From Nocardia shimofusensis NBRC 100134 (GTDB taxonomy: Bacteria; Actinomycetota; Actinomycetes; Mycobacteriales; Mycobacteriaceae), in assembly GCF_001613125.1 (NCBI RefSeq), contig NZ_BDBT01000005.1, positions 186,001 through 250,000 of the forward strand: 64,000 nt of DNA, written 5' to 3'. This document shows positions 15,363-23,984 of this stretch, piece by piece (positions within the stretch are counted from its first letter, which is position 1; every line of letters begins with the position of its first letter). The notes under the pieces were generated by a model. That model was not told the origin of the DNA. It did no database searches and saw only the letters and a list, made by a program, of their open reading frames with translations. A program made the position numbers and the translations under genes.

Positions 15363-17146
15363 CCATAGACATGCCCGAGGGTCTGCGGTGGCTGGCCTGG
15401 GTGGCCGGCACCACCTGGCCGGAGGGCGACGAGGACCTCACGTGGGCGGTGTCGGAGGCGTGGAAGACAGCGAGCAGGGAACTCGAAGCTCTGCTCACCG
15501 ATATCGACGCGGCGAGGCAAGCCACCATCGACGCCTATCCACAGGGAGAGGGCGGCGCCGCCATGGGCGCCCGCTACGACTCACTGCGCTCCGGCGACCA
15601 GTCCATCGAGGCGCTGGCGAAGTTCATGGGCACCGTCGGCGACAGCACTTTCGACATGGGCACCGAGATCCAGGCCACCAAGATCACCGTCATCGTGACG
15701 CTGGCCTGGCTGGCGATAGAAATCCTGTGGGCCTGGCTCTTTCCGCCGACCGCGCCGGCGGTGGAGGCGGCCGCGATCACCACCACGCGCTCGTTCCTCA
15801 AGGTGTTCGAGGACTTCGTGCAGAAGGCGATCACCAATCTCGCGGCGCGGCTGGGCGCTTCGACCGCGAAGCGTCACTTCTGGACCCAGGCCGCGCGGCT
15901 GCGGCCTGTCTTCCCCACCGCGAAGGGCTGGGGAGTTTACGGGGTGCGGGCCGTCGAGGCGACCGCCATCGTCGGAACGATCAACGGCTCGGTGCAGGTC
16001 GGCCAGCTCGCGGCGGGTAAACGACGCCATTTCAACGGCAAGGAATTCGGGCTCTCCGTCCTCGCCGGCGTCGCGGGCGTCGTACCCGGGCGCGAATTCG
16101 GGCGCTACCTCGGGAAGGGCATCGACAAGGTCGCCGGAAAGCAGTTGGACAACGTCGCGGGCCGGGTCGGCCGTGGCATCGTGATCGGTGGGGCGTCGGG
16201 TGCGGTCGGCACAGCCTTCGGCAACCTGGCCGTTGGCGCGGCGACCGGGGATTTCTCGTCGTTCAGCTCGGGCGCGGGCTGGGTCGGCGGCATCAGCCGG
16301 GGGGCGATGGTGGGCGGCGCGCGCGGCGGATTCGCCCTCGGCAAGCCGATTCCGCCGGGACACGGCGACATCCGCTCCTACGTTTGGATGCCCAAACCGA
16401 AACCCGGCGATGCGGCCCCACCGCCGCCGGGCAGCGACGGGTCGAGTAGCGGCTCGAGCTCCCGATCGTCCGATCGGTCGATCATCGGTTCGGATGCGCC
16501 TGGGTCGCTTTCGGTTCGGCCGGTGCATTCCACCGTCGCGGGCTCATCGAGCCGGTCGGGGTCGTGGCGCAGCAGCGACAGCGACTCGGGCAGCACCGTC
16601 TTCTACGACGCGGTGAGTTCGATTCAGAGCGGCGGGAGCGGTTCGAGCACGCGCAGCGGTTCGAGCAGTGGCTCGGGCAGCACGGTGTTCTACGAATCGC
16701 GTACCGATCAGCCACCTACCTCGTGGTCGTCCTCGGTCGACGGCGGTTGGACTCCACCACCGCCGTCCCGGCCCGAATCGTCACACGGCGGTCCTCCGAT
16801 CCCGCCGATCTCCTCGTCGAGCAGCGGGCACAGCGGCGGCTCCGGCGGCTCCGGCGGCTCCGGTGGAAGCGGCGGAAGCGGCGGAAGCAGAAGCGGCAGC
16901 GCAGGCGCGAACGGAAACCCGATCGCCAACCACCATGAGCCGTTCCTGGGCGAGGGCAAGGACGTGCGCGGCAAGCCACGGCCGAAACAGTGGCCGTGGG
17001 TGGAACCACTGCCCGGCCCCTACAGCCCGCCGTCGTCGAGCGGTTCCTCCGGTGAGCAGTGGCTGGTGCCGCCCGGCGCCGCCCCCGCGGCCGGTGTGGT
17101 GTCCGCCGAACCCGGCCGGCAGGTCGACGTCCCGTTCAGCCTGTAG
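15359..17146 (+). CDS. WXG100-like (CpnT N-terminal type) protein with Ser/Gly-rich tail
   Basis: A 595-residue protein. The N-terminal LRWLAWVAGTTWPEGDEDLTWAVSEAW (from residue 8) is the signature of the WXG100-like domain at the front of CpnT-type ESX substrates, followed by a helical region with a hydrophobic helix near 115-135 and a Gly-rich region (about 225-330). From about residue 340 the chain is Ser/Gly/Pro-rich and unstructured, with two STVFY blocks and a run of GGS repeats, and there is no C-terminal toxin domain. It is probably an ESX substrate or a toxin-less relative. EspC-, YbaB-, PPE- and EspG-like genes follow on the same strand. Confidence 0.75.
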   Translation: MTIDMPEGLRWLAWVAGTTWPEGDEDLTWAVSEAWKTASRELEALLTDIDAARQATIDAYPQGEGGAAMGARYDSLRSGDQSIEALAKFMGTVGDSTFDMGTEIQATKITVIVTLAWLAIEILWAWLFPPTAPAVEAAAITTTRSFLKVFEDFVQKAITNLAARLGASTAKRHFWTQAARLRPVFPTAKGWGVYGVRAVEATAIVGTINGSVQVGQLAAGKRRHFNGKEFGLSVLAGVAGVVPGREFGRYLGKGIDKVAGKQLDNVAGRVGRGIVIGGASGAVGTAFGNLAVGAATGDFSSFSSGAGWVGGISRGAMVGGARGGFALGKPIPPGHGDIRSYVWMPKPKPGDAAPPPPGSDGSSSGSSSRSSDRSIIGSDAPGSLSVRPVHSTVAGSSSRSGSWRSSDSDSGSTVFYDAVSSIQSGGSGSSTRSGSSSGSGSTVFYESRTDQPPTSWSSSVDGGWTPPPPSRPESSHGGPPIPPISSSSSGHSGGSGGSGGSGGSGGSGGSRSGSAGANGNPIANHHEPFLGEGKDVRGKPRPKQWPWVEPLPGPYSPPSSSGSSGEQWLVPPGAAPAAGVVSAEPGRQVDVPFSL

Positions 17147-17169
17147 TTCGACGACACGGAAGGAGTGCC

Positions 17170-17514
17170 ATGACTGCGGAGCGATTGGATGTCGATCCCC
17201 AGAAGCTGCGTCACGCCTCGGACCTGACCAGGGAGTTGTCCAACGACGCCAAGGGGGTCGCCGACAAGCTGCGCAGCGCCCTGAGCGGCGTGGAGTCCGA
17301 CAGCACCGTGATGCCGTGGGGTGACGACAAGCGCGGACACAAGTTCTTCGACGGCGACAAAGGCTACAAGGCCGCGCGCGACAACCTGATCGAAGGCGCC
17401 CTCGGCGCCGCGACCATGCTGGGCGATATGGCGACCGGGCAGCGGGACGCCGCCGACATCTTGTCCGGCGCCGAGTCCGGCAACGCCGACGGATTCGGGA
17501 AGCCGAAGCCGTGA
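17170..17514 (+). CDS. EspC-like/WXG100-superfamily ESX protein
   Basis: A 114-residue helical hairpin-type protein. LDVDPQKLRHASDLTREL at the N-terminus, an MPWGDDKRGHKF turn near residues 48-60 and a second helix are the pattern of EspC-type (T7SS_ESX_EspC) proteins, which are small ESX-secreted partners. ATG 17170 has GGAAGGAG upstream. Its stop overlaps the start of the following YbaB-like gene (GTGA), so both are translationally coupled. Confidence 0.8.
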   Translation: MTAERLDVDPQKLRHASDLTRELSNDAKGVADKLRSALSGVESDSTVMPWGDDKRGHKFFDGDKGYKAARDNLIEGALGAATMLGDMATGQRDAADILSGAESGNADGFGKPKP

Positions 17515-18002
17515 CCGGGCAGACCACCGTCAACGAGCGCCTGCGCGCCGACATGGCGGCACTGGTGGAGGGTCTCGGCGAGCAGTTCCGCGGCATCGCC
17601 GAACTGCAGCAGCGGCGCGCACAGCTCACCGAGACGGTGACCGCGTGCGAGCAACGCATCGAAGTCACGGTGAACGCCGACGGCATCCTGATCGCCACCA
17701 AGCTCGCCGACGACGTCCTGGACCTGACCCTCGAGGAGATCGCGGCGGGCGTCACCGCGGCGGCGCAGGCCGCGGCCGCGAAGGTGGCCGAGCGCAGCAG
17801 GGAACTCATGCAGCCGTTGCTGGAGCGCAAGAACGCCCTGCCGAAGCTCTCCGACATCATCGAGGGGGCACCGGATCTCGGGTCGCTCCTGCCTACAGCC
17901 CCGGCACCGCCGCTGACGCCGCCGGATTTGAACCGCTGGCCCGGGGACGACGACCCCGACGCCCACGCACGCCGGTCCGTGGTGGCCGACAACGACGACT
18001 GA
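17511..18002 (+). CDS. YbaB/EbfC-like DNA-binding protein
   Basis: A 163-residue protein. A long N-terminal helix is followed by the strand-rich segment IEVTVNADGILIATKLADDVLDLTLEEIAAGVTAA, the YbaB/EbfC nucleoid-associated fold, then a second long helix and an acidic Pro-rich tail. In actinobacteria such paralogues often sit beside EspC and PPE-like genes in ESX-associated clusters; their role there is not settled. The GTG start overlaps the preceding stop. Confidence 0.75.
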   Translation: MTGQTTVNERLRADMAALVEGLGEQFRGIAELQQRRAQLTETVTACEQRIEVTVNADGILIATKLADDVLDLTLEEIAAGVTAAAQAAAAKVAERSRELMQPLLERKNALPKLSDIIEGAPDLGSLLPTAPAPPLTPPDLNRWPGDDDPDAHARRSVVADNDD

Positions 18003-18048
18003 CGCGGCGCACGCGATGCACCCGCACGACAGGAAGGGCTGAACGGGA

Positions 18049-20658
18049 ATGGCTCTCGAACCCGGCACCTGGTCGAACCTGAAGAACCAGGCGAAAGCCG
18101 GGTATCTGAAGTTCGACACGGCCGACGCGCTGGCCGCCGCTCGCGCCTGCGCCGACCTGGTGGACGACCTGCTCGGCATGGCCGCCGCCGTGACGAATCT
18201 GCGCCTGGACAATGTCGCGCCGATCGGCAATCTCACCTCCGGCGCGCAGTTGGCGGCGGCGTTCACGGCCAAGGGAAGTCGGCTGCGCACCATCCTGAAG
18301 GACCACGCGGACATCGTCAAAGACATGGGCGAGACCTACATCGCGGCGGGCAAGGCCTACGCGAACGCCGAGGGCGATGCCGGGAACGACTTCCGTGCGC
18401 TCGAGAAACTGGCGATGCCCACCGAGGCGGGCCAGTACACGCCCGGCGCACGGAAGGCGGGCGGGCCGGATGCCGAATTCGGCAAACCACACGGTGGATT
18501 CGGCTGGAAGGACAATGACGGCAAGCTGCACGTCCACGATGCGAAGGCGGAGAGTTTCCCCTCCTCGCTGAAGGACTACCAGGGCGAGAAGGACCCGGGC
18601 GTCACCGCGAACATCGAGAACAAGGACAGTCTCGCCTTCAGTGAATTATATGAGCTGGGGCGTGATCTGGATGCGGCGCCGGTGCTGGCCGCGGCAGGCA
18701 CCTGGCACAGCATCGCCAACGACCTGCTCAGCAAGCTCAACACCTTCGTCAACGCGATCGACACCGGCACCGAGGCATGGGAGGGGCAGGGCGCGACGGC
18801 GGCGGCCGCAGCGGTCGAGAAGTATTCCGAGGGTGTGCAGCCACTGGTCACCTCCATGATCGCGATGAGCCAGAACCTGGACTACAGCGCGCAGTGGCTG
18901 TACTTGACCAAGCTCAGCATGCCCTCGAGCCCCGATCCCGGTGACTGCTGCCCGGGCAAGGTGACCCGCCGGTACCGCGAAGAGTGGCAGAAGCACTACG
19001 GCGAGGGCATGAAGAACACCGTGTCGGTGATGCCGGTGGTGCACGGCCCGATCGCCCAGCCGGCGCCGCAGGGGGATCCGAACCGAAACCAGCCCGGGAA
19101 CAACCCTCCGGGCGACGGCCGATACGGCAACGGCCGATACGGCAATGGTCAGTACGGCAACAATCAGTACGGCAATGGTCAGTACGGCAATGGTCAGTAC
19201 GGCAACGGCGACGGCCAGGACTGGGACGACCCGTACGGCTACGGCGGCCAGCAGCAGGACCCTCGGTACCCGAGGAGCTACGGCCAGGCCGATCCATCGC
19301 TCGAATATGGTGACGGGACAACGCGATCCGACGGGGACACGGACGGCTCCGGGGCACGCGGCGATCGATCCGGCGGTTCCGGGGCCGGAGGAAGCACGCC
19401 GCTACCCAACGGCGCGAGCGGCGGCGGGAGTTCCGGGACGCAGGGTCAGCTGCCGCCCGGCTACGAAGCCGCTCGCCAGGAAGCCGAGTCCGCCGCGGCC
19501 CGAGCCGGCGGTGCGTCGACCCCGGTCGGCTCGTCCGGCGGTGGCTCGGCGGACGGCGGGGCGACTCGGTCGCAGTCGGGTTCGGGAAACCCGTTCCCGC
19601 GCAGCAGCCTTCCCGGCGAATCGACCGGTTCCGGGTCGGGGTCCGGCGAGGCCGACGTGCCCGGCTATTCGTCGCTTGGATCGGCTCCGCTGCCCAACGG
19701 CGCGAAAGGCGGATCGTTCGGTGGCGGTGGATCGGGAAGCGGATCATCGGGTTCGGGTGCGGGCGGGCCCGGTGCCGGCGGGCTCGAAGACGCGCTCGCC
19801 ACCGCTTTCGACGCCGACCCTGCCCAGGTGCGGTCGATGCTCGACGCGCTACCCGATCTGCTGAACGAGGATGCCCTGTCCCGGACGAGCGGCCTCTCCC
19901 CGGAACAGGTGCGCTCGGTGCTGGAGAACATCCCGGATGTCGCCGACGTCGCCGAACTGGCGACGCTCACCGGACTCGACCCGGCACAGGTGCGTTCGGT
20001 ACTCGACAATCTGCCCAACGCGTTGGACGAAAAGGCACTCGCCTCCGCGACCGGCACCAGCGCTTCGTCGACCGCACGTGCCGGGCTGCCAGGCCAGACG
20101 GCGGGCATCGACGGCGGCCCGGCGTCGTTCGCCCAGGCAGGCAAGGACTTCCTGGGGCAGATCGGTAAGGCGCTCACGCAGGGGCTGGGGTCGCTCGGGG
20201 AACTCGGCGCCGGCTCGGCCGGGGCTGATCAGTTGCACGAGATGTTGCGCAGGTTCGATCCGGATGCCATCGGCGCCGCCGCCGGTGACCTGCCGGTCGA
20301 TCCTGCGGCAGGCGCGGGTGGCGGCGGCTCCAGCGGTGGAGCCGGAGGCGGCGGGGTGGGCAGCGCGGGCACACTGTCCGAGCACCCGACCCATCAGGCC
20401 CGTACCTCGCAGATGTTCCCGCGCGCGTCGCCGGCCGGTGCGGAACAGCCGATGTACCCGGCAGCGGCCACCGCGGGTCCAGGCGCGAACGGGATGGGCG
20501 GCCCCCCGATGATGGGCCCGGCCGGAGCCGGGGCGGGCGGTGGTGGGGCGCAGGGCAACACCTCGCACAAACCGGCCAGGTACCTGCAGTCCAAGTCCCA
20601 CCTCGACGACGCCATCGGCGCCGTCCCGGATCGGGTGAAGCCGGTGATCGACTCGTGA
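18049..20658 (+). CDS. Large PPE/WXG-like ESX-associated protein with repeats
   Basis: An 869-residue protein. Residues 1-310 are helical with a W-x-G-type turn (TGTEAWEGQGATAAAAAVEKYSEG, about 240-265), typical of PPE/WXG-superfamily ESX substrates. Residues 358-387 are six tandem five-residue repeats of the YGN(G/N)(Q/R) type. A long Gly/Ser-rich low-complexity region follows. At about 587-670 there are three copies of a helical motif of the form PAQVRSMLDALPDLL. The ATG at 18049 follows AGGAAGGG with a few bases between. Its TGA overlaps the GTG of the EspG-like gene. It is probably exported or surface-bound, with the downstream EspG as its chaperone; that is inferred from the family and position. 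Confidence 0.7.
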   Translation: MALEPGTWSNLKNQAKAGYLKFDTADALAAARACADLVDDLLGMAAAVTNLRLDNVAPIGNLTSGAQLAAAFTAKGSRLRTILKDHADIVKDMGETYIAAGKAYANAEGDAGNDFRALEKLAMPTEAGQYTPGARKAGGPDAEFGKPHGGFGWKDNDGKLHVHDAKAESFPSSLKDYQGEKDPGVTANIENKDSLAFSELYELGRDLDAAPVLAAAGTWHSIANDLLSKLNTFVNAIDTGTEAWEGQGATAAAAAVEKYSEGVQPLVTSMIAMSQNLDYSAQWLYLTKLSMPSSPDPGDCCPGKVTRRYREEWQKHYGEGMKNTVSVMPVVHGPIAQPAPQGDPNRNQPGNNPPGDGRYGNGRYGNGQYGNNQYGNGQYGNGQYGNGDGQDWDDPYGYGGQQQDPRYPRSYGQADPSLEYGDGTTRSDGDTDGSGARGDRSGGSGAGGSTPLPNGASGGGSSGTQGQLPPGYEAARQEAESAAARAGGASTPVGSSGGGSADGGATRSQSGSGNPFPRSSLPGESTGSGSGSGEADVPGYSSLGSAPLPNGAKGGSFGGGGSGSGSSGSGAGGPGAGGLEDALATAFDADPAQVRSMLDALPDLLNEDALSRTSGLSPEQVRSVLENIPDVADVAELATLTGLDPAQVRSVLDNLPNALDEKALASATGTSASSTARAGLPGQTAGIDGGPASFAQAGKDFLGQIGKALTQGLGSLGELGAGSAGADQLHEMLRRFDPDAIGAAAGDLPVDPAAGAGGGGSSGGAGGGGVGSAGTLSEHPTHQARTSQMFPRASPAGAEQPMYPAAATAGPGANGMGGPPMMGPAGAGAGGGGAQGNTSHKPARYLQSKSHLDDAIGAVPDRVKPVIDS
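19120..19209 (+). repeat. Six tandem 15-bp repeats encoding YGNGQ units
   Basis: Six in-frame copies of a 15-bp unit (CAGTACGGCAATGGT and variants) inside the PPE-like gene. Two copies are identical and the others differ at few positions, mostly synonymous, which indicates recent expansion by slippage. Confidence 0.9.
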
Positions 20659-21452
20659 GCCGCATCTGGAAGTTCACCGACCTGGAGTTCAACCTCCTGT
20701 GTGAGGAAGTGCGGCAGGGCGAATTGCCCGCCCCCTTCGTGTTCACCAGCCGAACTCGGCTGGCGGACGACTACGAGCGGGAGAAGTTCGAGGTCCGCCA
20801 GGAGTTGCGCACCCGGTTCGACCACGAACTCGACGCCATGGCCGCCGCCATCGCCCGGCCGGACGTCTTCGTCGTGGCACACGCCTGGGATGACCAGGAT
20901 TTCGACAATCCGGAAGCACGGACCCGGGTGCACGCTGTGCGGCACCGCGCCCGCGGATACGTCATCACCCAGCGCCCCGGCGAAACCCTCATGCACGCGG
21001 GCGGGTTCGACGTGGCCGAGTGCGACCCGCACGCGCTGGCCGACGCCGTACTCGCGCTGCTGCCCACCTGCCGCGCCGGTCGGCTCAGCGACATCCCACT
21101 CGCGCTGCCGACCTCGAAACCTGCGCCCGTCGACACCGGCCCGTCGTCCGGCATCGCCGACAACGACGACACCGACGACACGGTCAGCAGCGATGCCTTC
21201 TTCGCGACCCCCGCGGTCAGCACCGGCATCGTCAAGGTTTTGCAGGGTCGCTCGAAATACGGGCCGCGCGGCCGGGTCGAAGCCGGGATGCTCTGGCGCG
21301 ACCTCCCCGACGACGGCCGCTACGTCATGCCCCTGGACCACCCGGCCCCGGTCGCCACCGCCATGAGCAGCGCCCGGCTCACCGACTGGGTGCGTGAACA
21401 GATCGATCACACGCTGGCGCGGATGGAATCGCATATGGAGACCGAAGACTGA
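20655..21452 (+). CDS. EspG-like ESX secretion-associated chaperone
   Basis: A 265-residue cytosolic protein. The start WKFTDLEFNLLCEEVRQGELPAPF, a central AAAIARPDVFVVAHAWDD strand-helix and the C-terminal GPRGRVEAGMLWRDLPDDGRYVM segment fit the EspG family, cytosolic chaperones that bind PE/PPE-type substrates and hand them to ESX systems. Its GTG overlaps the stop of the PPE-like gene, the usual arrangement of chaperone and client. No EccA-E core genes are in the window, so it must serve a system encoded elsewhere. Confidence 0.75.
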   Translation: MSRIWKFTDLEFNLLCEEVRQGELPAPFVFTSRTRLADDYEREKFEVRQELRTRFDHELDAMAAAIARPDVFVVAHAWDDQDFDNPEARTRVHAVRHRARGYVITQRPGETLMHAGGFDVAECDPHALADAVLALLPTCRAGRLSDIPLALPTSKPAPVDTGPSSGIADNDDTDDTVSSDAFFATPAVSTGIVKVLQGRSKYGPRGRVEAGMLWRDLPDDGRYVMPLDHPAPVATAMSSARLTDWVREQIDHTLARMESHMETED

Positions 21453-21528
21453 AACCGGCAGCCGGAACCGTGTGGCCCATCATCGAGAAGCCCGGACGCA
21501 TGGCGCAGGACCTCGCCGCCGGCCGCGA

Positions 21529-23226
21529 TCAGAGGTCGGTGGCCGCCGCGTGCCTGGCCGCGATGTAGCCGTAGACGAGGCCCTGACCGATGGTGGCGCC
21601 CGCGCCGGGATAGGTGGAGCCGAAGGCGTTGGCGGCGGTGTTGCCGATGGCGTACAAGCCCGCCATCACGCTGCCGTCCTCACGCAGTACCCGCGCTTCC
21701 CGGTCTGCGACCACGCCGCCGCAGGTGCCGAGATCGCTGAGGATCATCTTCACCGCGTAGAACGGCGCCTTGGACAGCGGAGCGAGATTCGGGTTCGGGC
21801 CGACGGTGGGGTCACCGTAGTACCGGTCGTAGGCGCTCTCACCGCGGCCGAACTCCGGATCGGTGCCGCTCGCAGAGTACTGCTCGACCTTGCGGAAGGT
21901 CTCGGCGAGCGCGTCCTCCGGCACGCCCACCGCCCGGGCGAGCGCGGCGGGATCGTCGGCTCGGTGGGCGAGCCCGGCCTCGAACCATGCCTTCGGCAGC
22001 GGCTGACGGGGGAACACCGACCCGGCCATGATGTAGCTGTCGCGGTAGCGTTGGTCGAACACCAGCCACATCTGCTCGACCGGGTCGCCCCCGCGCTCCC
22101 GCTCGAGCAGCGCCTGACCGAAGGACATGTAGTCGGTGGCCTCGTTGATGAAGCGGCGACCGGTCTGGTCCACCACGAACGAGCCGGGCAGGGAACGTTC
22201 GGCGAGCATCACCTGCGGCGCGGCGCCGGGCAGCGGCGCGAACGCGGGGAACCACCACGCCTGATCCATCAGCGCGACACCCGCGCCGAGTTCCTGAGCG
22301 GCGGCGATGGCGTCGCCGGTGTTGGCCTCGGAGCCCAGGCTGGCGCCCTCGGGCAGCGAGGGCGACTGGAACTTGTGCCGGGCGGTCATGTCGTGGTCGA
22401 AACCGCCCGCGGCGAGCACCACGCCCCGGCGCGCGGTCACGGTGATCTCCTCGCCCGCCTGGTTCAGCACCGCGCCGGTGACCCGGTCGCCGTCCTGGAC
22501 GAGACGGACCAGGCTGGTCTCCGTCCACACCGGGATGCCCGCTCGCAGCACTCCGGCGAACAAGCCTGCCGCCAGCGCCTGCCCGCCCGCCAGGTATTCG
22601 CGTCCGATCAGCATTCCGCCGACGCCCAGCGCGGCCCGGCGCAGGATGCGTGACAGCGCCTTGGCCGGCTTGCGCGCGATCAGGTTCATCCATTTGTAGT
22701 CCGCGCCGGTCACCGGCATCGGGACCGGCGCCTCCATCACGCCGGGACGCAACCGCGGCCGCTCGGCGCCGAGCACCGAGGCGTCGAACGGGCGGCACTC
22801 GCAGGTGCGGCCCTCCGCCCGGCCGCCAGGCTCCTCCGGGTGGTAGTCGGAGTAGCCCCGCGCCCAGAAGAACCGCATCGGCGTGGTCCGCTTCAGCATG
22901 TCGACGGTGGCCGGGCCGGCGTCGAGGAATGCCCGCCCGCGCTCGGCCGGGGCCGAATCCTCCACTACCGCAGCGATATAGGTCTGGGCTTCGGCGATCG
23001 CGGTCGCGCCGCTGTCGGGCAGGATGGAGCTACCCGGAATCCAGAACGCGCCGCCGGAGCGTGCGGTCGAGCCGCCGACATAGGCGGTCTTCTCCACGAT
23101 CAGGCAGGACAACCCCAGTTCGTGCGCGGCGAGCGCGGCGGCCATGCCGGTGCCCGACCCCACCACGAGGAGATCGACGGTCGTGTCGCGGGCGGTCGCC
23201 AGCGGGGGCATCGGCTTGTTCGCCAT
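21529..23226 (-). CDS. 3-ketosteroid delta-1-dehydrogenase-like flavoprotein
   Basis: A 565-residue flavoprotein of the KstD/fumarate-reductase superfamily. It has the FAD-binding VVGSGTGMAAALAAHELG motif (residues 22-39), GGSTARSGGAFWIPG, a substrate domain in the middle, and the C-terminal YPGAGATIGQGLVYGYIAARHA that closes over FAD in ketosteroid dehydrogenases. The reaction expected is 1,2-desaturation of a 3-ketosteroid. I set the start at ATG 23226 (GGAG nine bases upstream); the longer open frame has no site. Two copies of the 15-bp palindrome lie upstream at 23305 and 23322. Close relatives acting on 4-ene or 5-alpha steroids cannot be distinguished by eye. Confidence 0.8.
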   Translation of the reverse strand: MANKPMPPLATARDTTVDLLVVGSGTGMAAALAAHELGLSCLIVEKTAYVGGSTARSGGAFWIPGSSILPDSGATAIAEAQTYIAAVVEDSAPAERGRAFLDAGPATVDMLKRTTPMRFFWARGYSDYHPEEPGGRAEGRTCECRPFDASVLGAERPRLRPGVMEAPVPMPVTGADYKWMNLIARKPAKALSRILRRAALGVGGMLIGREYLAGGQALAAGLFAGVLRAGIPVWTETSLVRLVQDGDRVTGAVLNQAGEEITVTARRGVVLAAGGFDHDMTARHKFQSPSLPEGASLGSEANTGDAIAAAQELGAGVALMDQAWWFPAFAPLPGAAPQVMLAERSLPGSFVVDQTGRRFINEATDYMSFGQALLERERGGDPVEQMWLVFDQRYRDSYIMAGSVFPRQPLPKAWFEAGLAHRADDPAALARAVGVPEDALAETFRKVEQYSASGTDPEFGRGESAYDRYYGDPTVGPNPNLAPLSKAPFYAVKMILSDLGTCGGVVADREARVLREDGSVMAGLYAIGNTAANAFGSTYPGAGATIGQGLVYGYIAARHAAATDL

Positions 23227-23304
23227 GGTTCGGAACTCCACTTTCACAGGGTCGGGCCGGGGTATCCCACCGTAGGGTCGACCGGCCGGACGATCGGCTC
23301 GGCC

Positions 23305-23336
23305 TTCCATTCAGCGGGAGGTCCCACTGAGCGGAA
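23305..23336. promoter_or_regulatory. Two copies of the 15-bp candidate operator
   Basis: Sites 23305-23319 (TCCCGCTGAATGGAA on the minus strand) and 23322-23336 (TCCCACTGAGCGGAA on the plus strand) are 17 bp apart centre to centre. They lie between the divergent KstD-like and NTF2-like genes and could control both. Confidence 0.6.
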
Positions 23337-23379
23337 ACGACGGCTGATCCGGTGGTCACCGCGTGGCTACCGTCCGGGC

Positions 23380-23883
23380 ATGAGCAATACCTGGAACAGG
23401 CAAGAACTGGAAGAGGCGTACCGGTCGTGGCATTCGACGGTCGCCCGCGCGGCTTCCGGGGAGGGCAGCTGGCGCGAATTCGTCGAACTGTTCACCCCCG
23501 ACGCCGAATACCACGAGCAGATGGTCGGCGTACTGAAGGGACACGACGCCATCTGGGCATGGGTCGAACCGACGCTGGCGCGATTCCCCGGCGCGGCGAT
23601 GACCTCGTTCCCCGACTACTGGCACCTGATCGACGACCTCAACGGTGTGATCGTGGTCAAGCTGAACAACCTGATGCGCGATCCCGGCGACGGATCGGCC
23701 ATGGGCGCGGACAACATCAGCATCCTCACCTACGCGGGCAACGGCAAGTTCTCCAAGGAGGAGGACATCTATGATCCGGCCGAATTCGTCGCGCTGGTCC
23801 CGAAGTGGATCCAGCGCGCCATGCAGCTGGGCACCCTGAGCACGGACGAACTGGAGTGGTGCAAGCAGCAGGCGCGAACCTGA
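23380..23883 (+). CDS. NTF2/SnoaL-like protein
   Basis: A 167-residue protein of the NTF2-like cone fold: an N-terminal helix, FVELFTPDAEYHEQMVGVLKGHDAIWAWVEPTL, then the strand pair GVIVVKLNNLMRD and ISILTYAGNGKFSKEEDIYDPAEF, the layout of SnoaL-like proteins. Members in steroid and terpene clusters act as isomerases, hydratases or binding proteins. It is divergent from a KstD-like gene with shared putative operators, so a role in the same pathway is likely. The precise reaction is unknown. Confidence 0.7.
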   Translation: MSNTWNRQELEEAYRSWHSTVARAASGEGSWREFVELFTPDAEYHEQMVGVLKGHDAIWAWVEPTLARFPGAAMTSFPDYWHLIDDLNGVIVVKLNNLMRDPGDGSAMGADNISILTYAGNGKFSKEEDIYDPAEFVALVPKWIQRAMQLGTLSTDELEWCKQQART

Positions 23884-23937
23884 ATTTCGCCTGGGCGGCC
23901 TTCGCTGCGGCCGAAGCTCACACCGGCGCACAGCAGG

Positions 23938-23975
23938 CAACGACAGCAAGCCACCTCGGAGTCTCGCTGTCGTTG
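23938..23975. terminator. Hairpin between convergent NTF2-like and ABC ATPase genes
   Basis: CAACGACAGC (23938-23947) pairs perfectly with GCTGTCGTTG (23966-23975), with an 18-base loop. It is placed between two convergent stop codons, as for a shared terminator. Confidence 0.6.
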
Positions 23976-23984
23976 TCGGCTGAT

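Noticed and set aside
16825..16895. Dense short repeats that might look like a CRISPR or a mobile element end
   Set aside because: They are GGS codon repeats inside the WXG100-like coding frame, with no spacers, and no Cas genes are near.
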